Positions 61,014-64,000 of a stretch of DNA of 64,000 nt are shown here, in pieces. Position 1 is the stretch's first letter. Every line of letters starts with the position of its first letter. The stretch lies in assembly GCA_041688015.1 (NCBI GenBank), contig JBDNIY010000001.1, forward strand, positions 620,001 to 684,000, read 5' to 3'. The position numbers were made by a program, and so were the translations under genes. The stretch is from Parvibaculum sp041688015. GTDB taxonomy: Bacteria; Pseudomonadota; Alphaproteobacteria; Parvibaculales; Parvibaculaceae. The notes under the pieces are model-generated. The model saw only the letters and a list, made by a program, of their open reading frames with translations. It had not been told where the DNA came from and ran no database searches.

Positions 61014-63131
61014 TTACTGATGAGCCAGCACAGCGAGCAGCAGCAGCGCCACGATGTTCGTGATCTTGATCATCGGGTTGACCGCCGGGCCAGCCGTATC
61101 CTTGTAAGGATCGCCAACCGTGTCGCCGGTCACAGCCGCCTTATGAGCGTCTGAGCCCTTGCCGCCATGATGGCCGTCTTCGATGTACTTCTTGGCATTA
61201 TCCCAAGCACCGCCACCTGCCGTCATCGACAGGGCCACGAAAAGGCCCGTGATGATAACGCCGAGCAGCATCGCGCCGACCGCCGAGAAGGCCTCTGACT
61301 TGCCAGCGATGTTCAAGATGATGAAGTAAAGAACGATCGGTGACAGCACTGGCAGCAACGAAGGAACAATCATTTCCTTGATTGCAGCCTTGGTCAGCAT
61401 GTCCACGGCGCGGGCGTAATCAGGCTTTGATGTGCCCGCCATGATGCCGGGATCGGCCTTGAACTGGCGACGCACTTCAACCACGACCGAAGCAGCCGCA
61501 CGGCCAACCGCCGTCATGCCCATGGCCCCAAAGAGATAGGGCAGCAGGCCGCCGAGGAAGAGCCCCACCACGACATAAGGATTGGACAGCGAGAAGTCTG
61601 CGACCACGCCTTCAAAGTAAGGATAGATTTCCGGTGACGCAGAGAAGAAATTCAAGTCCTGCGTATAGGCTGCAAACAGCACCAGCGCGCCAAGGCCCGC
61701 TGAACCAATAGCATAGCCCTTGGTGACGGCCTTGGTCGTGTTGCCGACCGCGTCGAGCAAGTCCGTGGTCTTGCGCACATCAGCAGGCAGATCAGCCATT
61801 TCAGCAATGCCGCCTGCATTGTCTGTAACCGGACCAAAGGCGTCGAGTGCCACAACCATACCGGCTAGAGCAAGCATGGTCGAAACCGCAATGGCAATAC
61901 CGAACAGGCCGGCAAAGCTATAGGTTGCAAGAATGCCGACCACGATGATGATCGCGGGCAATGCCGTTGACTCCATCGAAATCGCCAGACCCTGAATGAC
62001 GTTGGTACCGTGGCCCGTCACCGACGCCGCCGCGATGCTTTTGACCGGGCGGAAATTAACGCCGGTGTAATATTCCGTCACCCAGATGATGAGGCCCGTG
62101 ATCACAAGACCACAAATGCCGCAATAATAAAGATCCATACCAGTGAAGGTTTTGAGGCCAACGGTGAAGCTGGAGTCAAAGCCAACAATGTAGTTGGTCA
62201 CAAAATAAAGCGCGATCAACGACAGAACCGCAGAAGCCACAAAGCCTTTGTAAAGCGCGTTCATGACGTTGTTGCTCTTGCCCAGACGGACAAAGAACAC
62301 GCCGATGATCGAGGTGATGATGCATGTACCACCAATCGCCAGCGGATATATCATCAGGTTGAGAGCGTCGGTTCCGACAAAGAAAATCGAGGCGAGAACC
62401 ATGGTTGCGACCAGCGTCACCGCATAGGTTTCAAACAAGTCGGCCGCCATGCCTGCGCAGTCGCCCACATTATCGCCCACGTTATCGGCGATGGTGGCCG
62501 GGTTGCGCGGATCGTCTTCGGGGATACCTGCTTCAACCTTACCGACGAGATCGCCACCGACATCCGCACCCTTGGTGAAGATGCCGCCACCGAGACGGGC
62601 AAAGATCGAAATCAGCGAAGCACCAAAGCCAAGCGCGACCAGCGCGTCGATGACTTCACGCGAATTGGGGGCATAACCCAGATAAACGGTGAGAACCGCG
62701 AAATAGACCGTGACCGCCAGAAGCGCCAAGCCCGCAACCAGCATGCCTGTGACCGTGCCCGCGCGGAACGCGATGGCAAGGCCCGCTGCCAGACTTTTGC
62801 TCGATGCCTGCGTGGTGCGCACATTGGCCCGCACCGACACCAGCATACCGATATAACCAGCTGCGCCTGAAAGCGTCGCGCCGACCAGAAAGCCAACACC
62901 GACCTTGATGCCGAGCAGATAAGAAATGATAGCAAAAATAACGATGCCAACCAGACCAATGGTCGTGTATTGGCGGTTGAGATAAGCGCTGGCACCCTCT
63001 TGAATGGCCGCCGCAATCTCTTGCATGCGCGCATTGCCCGCATCAGCGGCCAAGACAGAGCGCCCGGCTAAAATTCCATAGATGATCGCTAGACCACCGC
63101 ATCCGATGATTGCCCACAATGTGGTACTCAT
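61014..63131 (-). CDS. hppA: K+-independent membrane-bound proton-translocating pyrophosphatase
   Basis: HppA pumps protons using pyrophosphate hydrolysis. The 705-residue protein has about 16 transmembrane helices. The PPi-binding motifs read DVGGDLVGKVEAGIPEDDPR and NPATIADNVGDNVGDCAGMAADLFE. The cation-selectivity motif reads GNTTKAVTKG, with Lys at the position that is Ala in K+-dependent enzymes and Thr three residues on, so this is the K+-independent H+ type known from Rhodospirillum. The C-terminal DAHKAAVTGDTVGDPYKDTAGP is intact. It faces bamE across a strong terminator. Confidence 0.97.
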   Translation of the reverse strand: MSTTLWAIIGCGGLAIIYGILAGRSVLAADAGNARMQEIAAAIQEGASAYLNRQYTTIGLVGIVIFAIISYLLGIKVGVGFLVGATLSGAAGYIGMLVSVRANVRTTQASSKSLAAGLAIAFRAGTVTGMLVAGLALLAVTVYFAVLTVYLGYAPNSREVIDALVALGFGASLISIFARLGGGIFTKGADVGGDLVGKVEAGIPEDDPRNPATIADNVGDNVGDCAGMAADLFETYAVTLVATMVLASIFFVGTDALNLMIYPLAIGGTCIITSIIGVFFVRLGKSNNVMNALYKGFVASAVLSLIALYFVTNYIVGFDSSFTVGLKTFTGMDLYYCGICGLVITGLIIWVTEYYTGVNFRPVKSIAAASVTGHGTNVIQGLAISMESTALPAIIIVVGILATYSFAGLFGIAIAVSTMLALAGMVVALDAFGPVTDNAGGIAEMADLPADVRKTTDLLDAVGNTTKAVTKGYAIGSAGLGALVLFAAYTQDLNFFSASPEIYPYFEGVVADFSLSNPYVVVGLFLGGLLPYLFGAMGMTAVGRAAASVVVEVRRQFKADPGIMAGTSKPDYARAVDMLTKAAIKEMIVPSLLPVLSPIVLYFIILNIAGKSEAFSAVGAMLLGVIITGLFVALSMTAGGGAWDNAKKYIEDGHHGGKGSDAHKAAVTGDTVGDPYKDTAGPAVNPMIKITNIVALLLLAVLAHQ

Positions 63132-63299
63132 TGTTCAGTCCCTGTTGTTCTTCGGGAACACGAACCAGTCCAAGCATTCCTGGATGATTCCTCCCCCCTC
63201 GCATATGAAGCATAATTAAGGCGAACGATGCCAAATGCAGAAGGGGAAAGCAACAAGACCTGTTCGCTATGGTGAGGATAGCCCCCGCGCCCAGCCGAA

Positions 63300-64000
63300 C
63301 TAGCGGTGACGGAAGCCCAATTGTGGAAAAACCATAGGCTGGCCCTTACCATCCAGTGCGGCTACCCCTTCCCTAGCGTCAATGAGCCTGCCGATTCGCG
63401 TTACCGGGGTATTTGACCGCTGCGCCAGAGAATCAATGGCATGGGCAGCATGGCTGGGTGCTGCAAAGAGCAACTCATAGTCATCACCGCCGGTCATCAC
63501 CGTATCGATCAGGGCCGGAGATGAGGCGAGGCAAGCGGCGACCGCGTCCGACACAGGCAGCGCCGCCGCTTCCACTCTGGCCCCCAAGCCCGACTGCGCG
63601 CACAAGTGCGTGAGATCGGCCATCAAACCATCGGACACATCAAGCGAGGCATGCGCTAGCCCGACGAGGCCACGCCCAAAGGCCATACGTGGTTCGGGGC
63701 GCCGATAGCGGCTGATCAGATAGGTCGCATCGTGTTCCGCCGGGCTCAAGCGGCCTTGCGCCACAGCAAGACCCAAAGCGGCATCGCCGAGCGTGCCGGT
63801 GACATAGAGATCATCGCCCAACTGTCCGCCCGACCGACGCAGCATTTGCCCCGGTTGCACCTCACCAATCGCGGTCAGCGTAAAAGACAAAGGCCCCGGC
63901 GTTGAAACCGTGTCGCCCCCCCAGAGCGAAACATCAAACAGCTTTTGATCAGCGCCGAGCCCGCGCGCGAAGGCAGCAATCCATTCAACCGAGATCGAAG
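63300..64000 (-). CDS. thiL: Thiamine-monophosphate kinase, 5' end beyond the window
   Basis: ThiL phosphorylates thiamine phosphate to the active diphosphate. The frame is open to the right edge of the window (start not included). It contains LFDVSLWGGDTVSTPGPLSF, then TGTLGDAALGLAVAQGRLS, HASLDVSDGLMADLTHLC with the metal-binding DVSDGL motif, and VMTGGDDYELLFAAP, which are the ThiL signatures. About 233 codons are visible, so roughly 90-100 N-terminal residues are missing. Confidence 0.93.
   Translation of the reverse strand, partial: SISVEWIAAFARGLGADQKLFDVSLWGGDTVSTPGPLSFTLTAIGEVQPGQMLRRSGGQLGDDLYVTGTLGDAALGLAVAQGRLSPAEHDATYLISRYRRPEPRMAFGRGLVGLAHASLDVSDGLMADLTHLCAQSGLGARVEAAALPVSDAVAACLASSPALIDTVMTGGDDYELLFAAPSHAAHAIDSLAQRSNTPVTRIGRLIDAREGVAALDGKGQPMVFPQLGFRHR

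Noticed and set aside
62010..62870. Open frame of 286 codons opposite hppA
   Set aside because: It is antisense to a highly conserved pyrophosphatase; its Arg/His/Asp-rich composition is typical of a shadow.

Overview
This window is chromosomal DNA from an alphaproteobacterium. The evidence is the paired NtrBC and NtrYX systems in the order dusB-ntrB-ntrC-ntrY-ntrX-dat-hfq-hflX, a fused ispDF gene, the rlpA-dac-tmk-holB-metG-tatD run, the plsX-fabH-ihfA-merR run, a DUF2842 gene, a class I PHA synthase, a K+-independent H+-pyrophosphatase and an NtrX that lacks GAFTGA. The order and genus cannot be fixed from the sequence alone. Most of the window is ordinary, densely packed, GC-rich housekeeping DNA. 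It is punctuated by small AT-richer accessory patches, decayed genes and palindromic intergenic repeats.

Layout. Positions 1-2284 are accessory and decayed: a frameshifted conserved hypothetical gene with its small overlapping partner, a lipoprotein, tRNA-Ser and an MFS remnant. Positions 2285-4090 hold a small membrane protein and an MmgE/PrpD protein. Positions 4306-13927 hold the envelope, replication and translation cluster (rlpA, D,D-carboxypeptidase, tmk, M23 protein, holB, metG, a dead methyltransferase gene, tatD, MBL hydrolase). Positions 13980-17336 hold an LEA-like secreted protein, RidA, a tailed HU, an MBL hydrolase and mazG. Positions 17360-28393 form a long minus-strand block for nitrogen sensing and RNA biology. 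Positions 28560-30699 hold ispDF-pgpA-cinA. Positions 30703-34565 hold a GST, purC and an AAA ATPase, then a small regulatory patch (repressor, twin operators, small target gene) that ends at tRNA-Glu. Positions 34700-46860 hold recJ, glpX, hom, an aminotransferase, a lipoprotein, phaC, a DMT transporter, argC and rpsI-rplM. Positions 46998-54037 hold an MFS/thioesterase unit facing a TetR regulator, then an aldo/keto reductase, an acetyltransferase, a crotonase-like protein, a CoA-binding protein and metY. Positions 54063-64000 hold ctaA, tRNA-Pro, merR-ihfA-fabH-plsX, DUF177 and the cytochrome bc1 chaperone, bamE, hppA and the 3' part of thiL.

How the genes work together. NtrBC and NtrYX couple nitrogen status to transcription and sit beside Hfq and HflX. 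rlpA, the carboxypeptidase, the M23 protein and bamE maintain the envelope. hom, argC and metY serve amino-acid biosynthesis. plsX and fabH start phospholipid and fatty-acid synthesis. phaC stores carbon.

The best candidates for something undescribed are four. First, the regulatory patch at 33006-34490, where two matching inverted-repeat operators link a repressor with a broken C-terminus to a small gene. Second, the Lys/Ala-rich histone-H1-like tails on both HU and the PHA synthase. Third, a tandem 14-bp repeat that creates overlapping five-codon minicistrons in front of holB. Fourth, a TetR-type palindrome that covers the start codon of the regulator gene. No CRISPR array, rRNA operon, intact insertion sequence or replication origin was seen.
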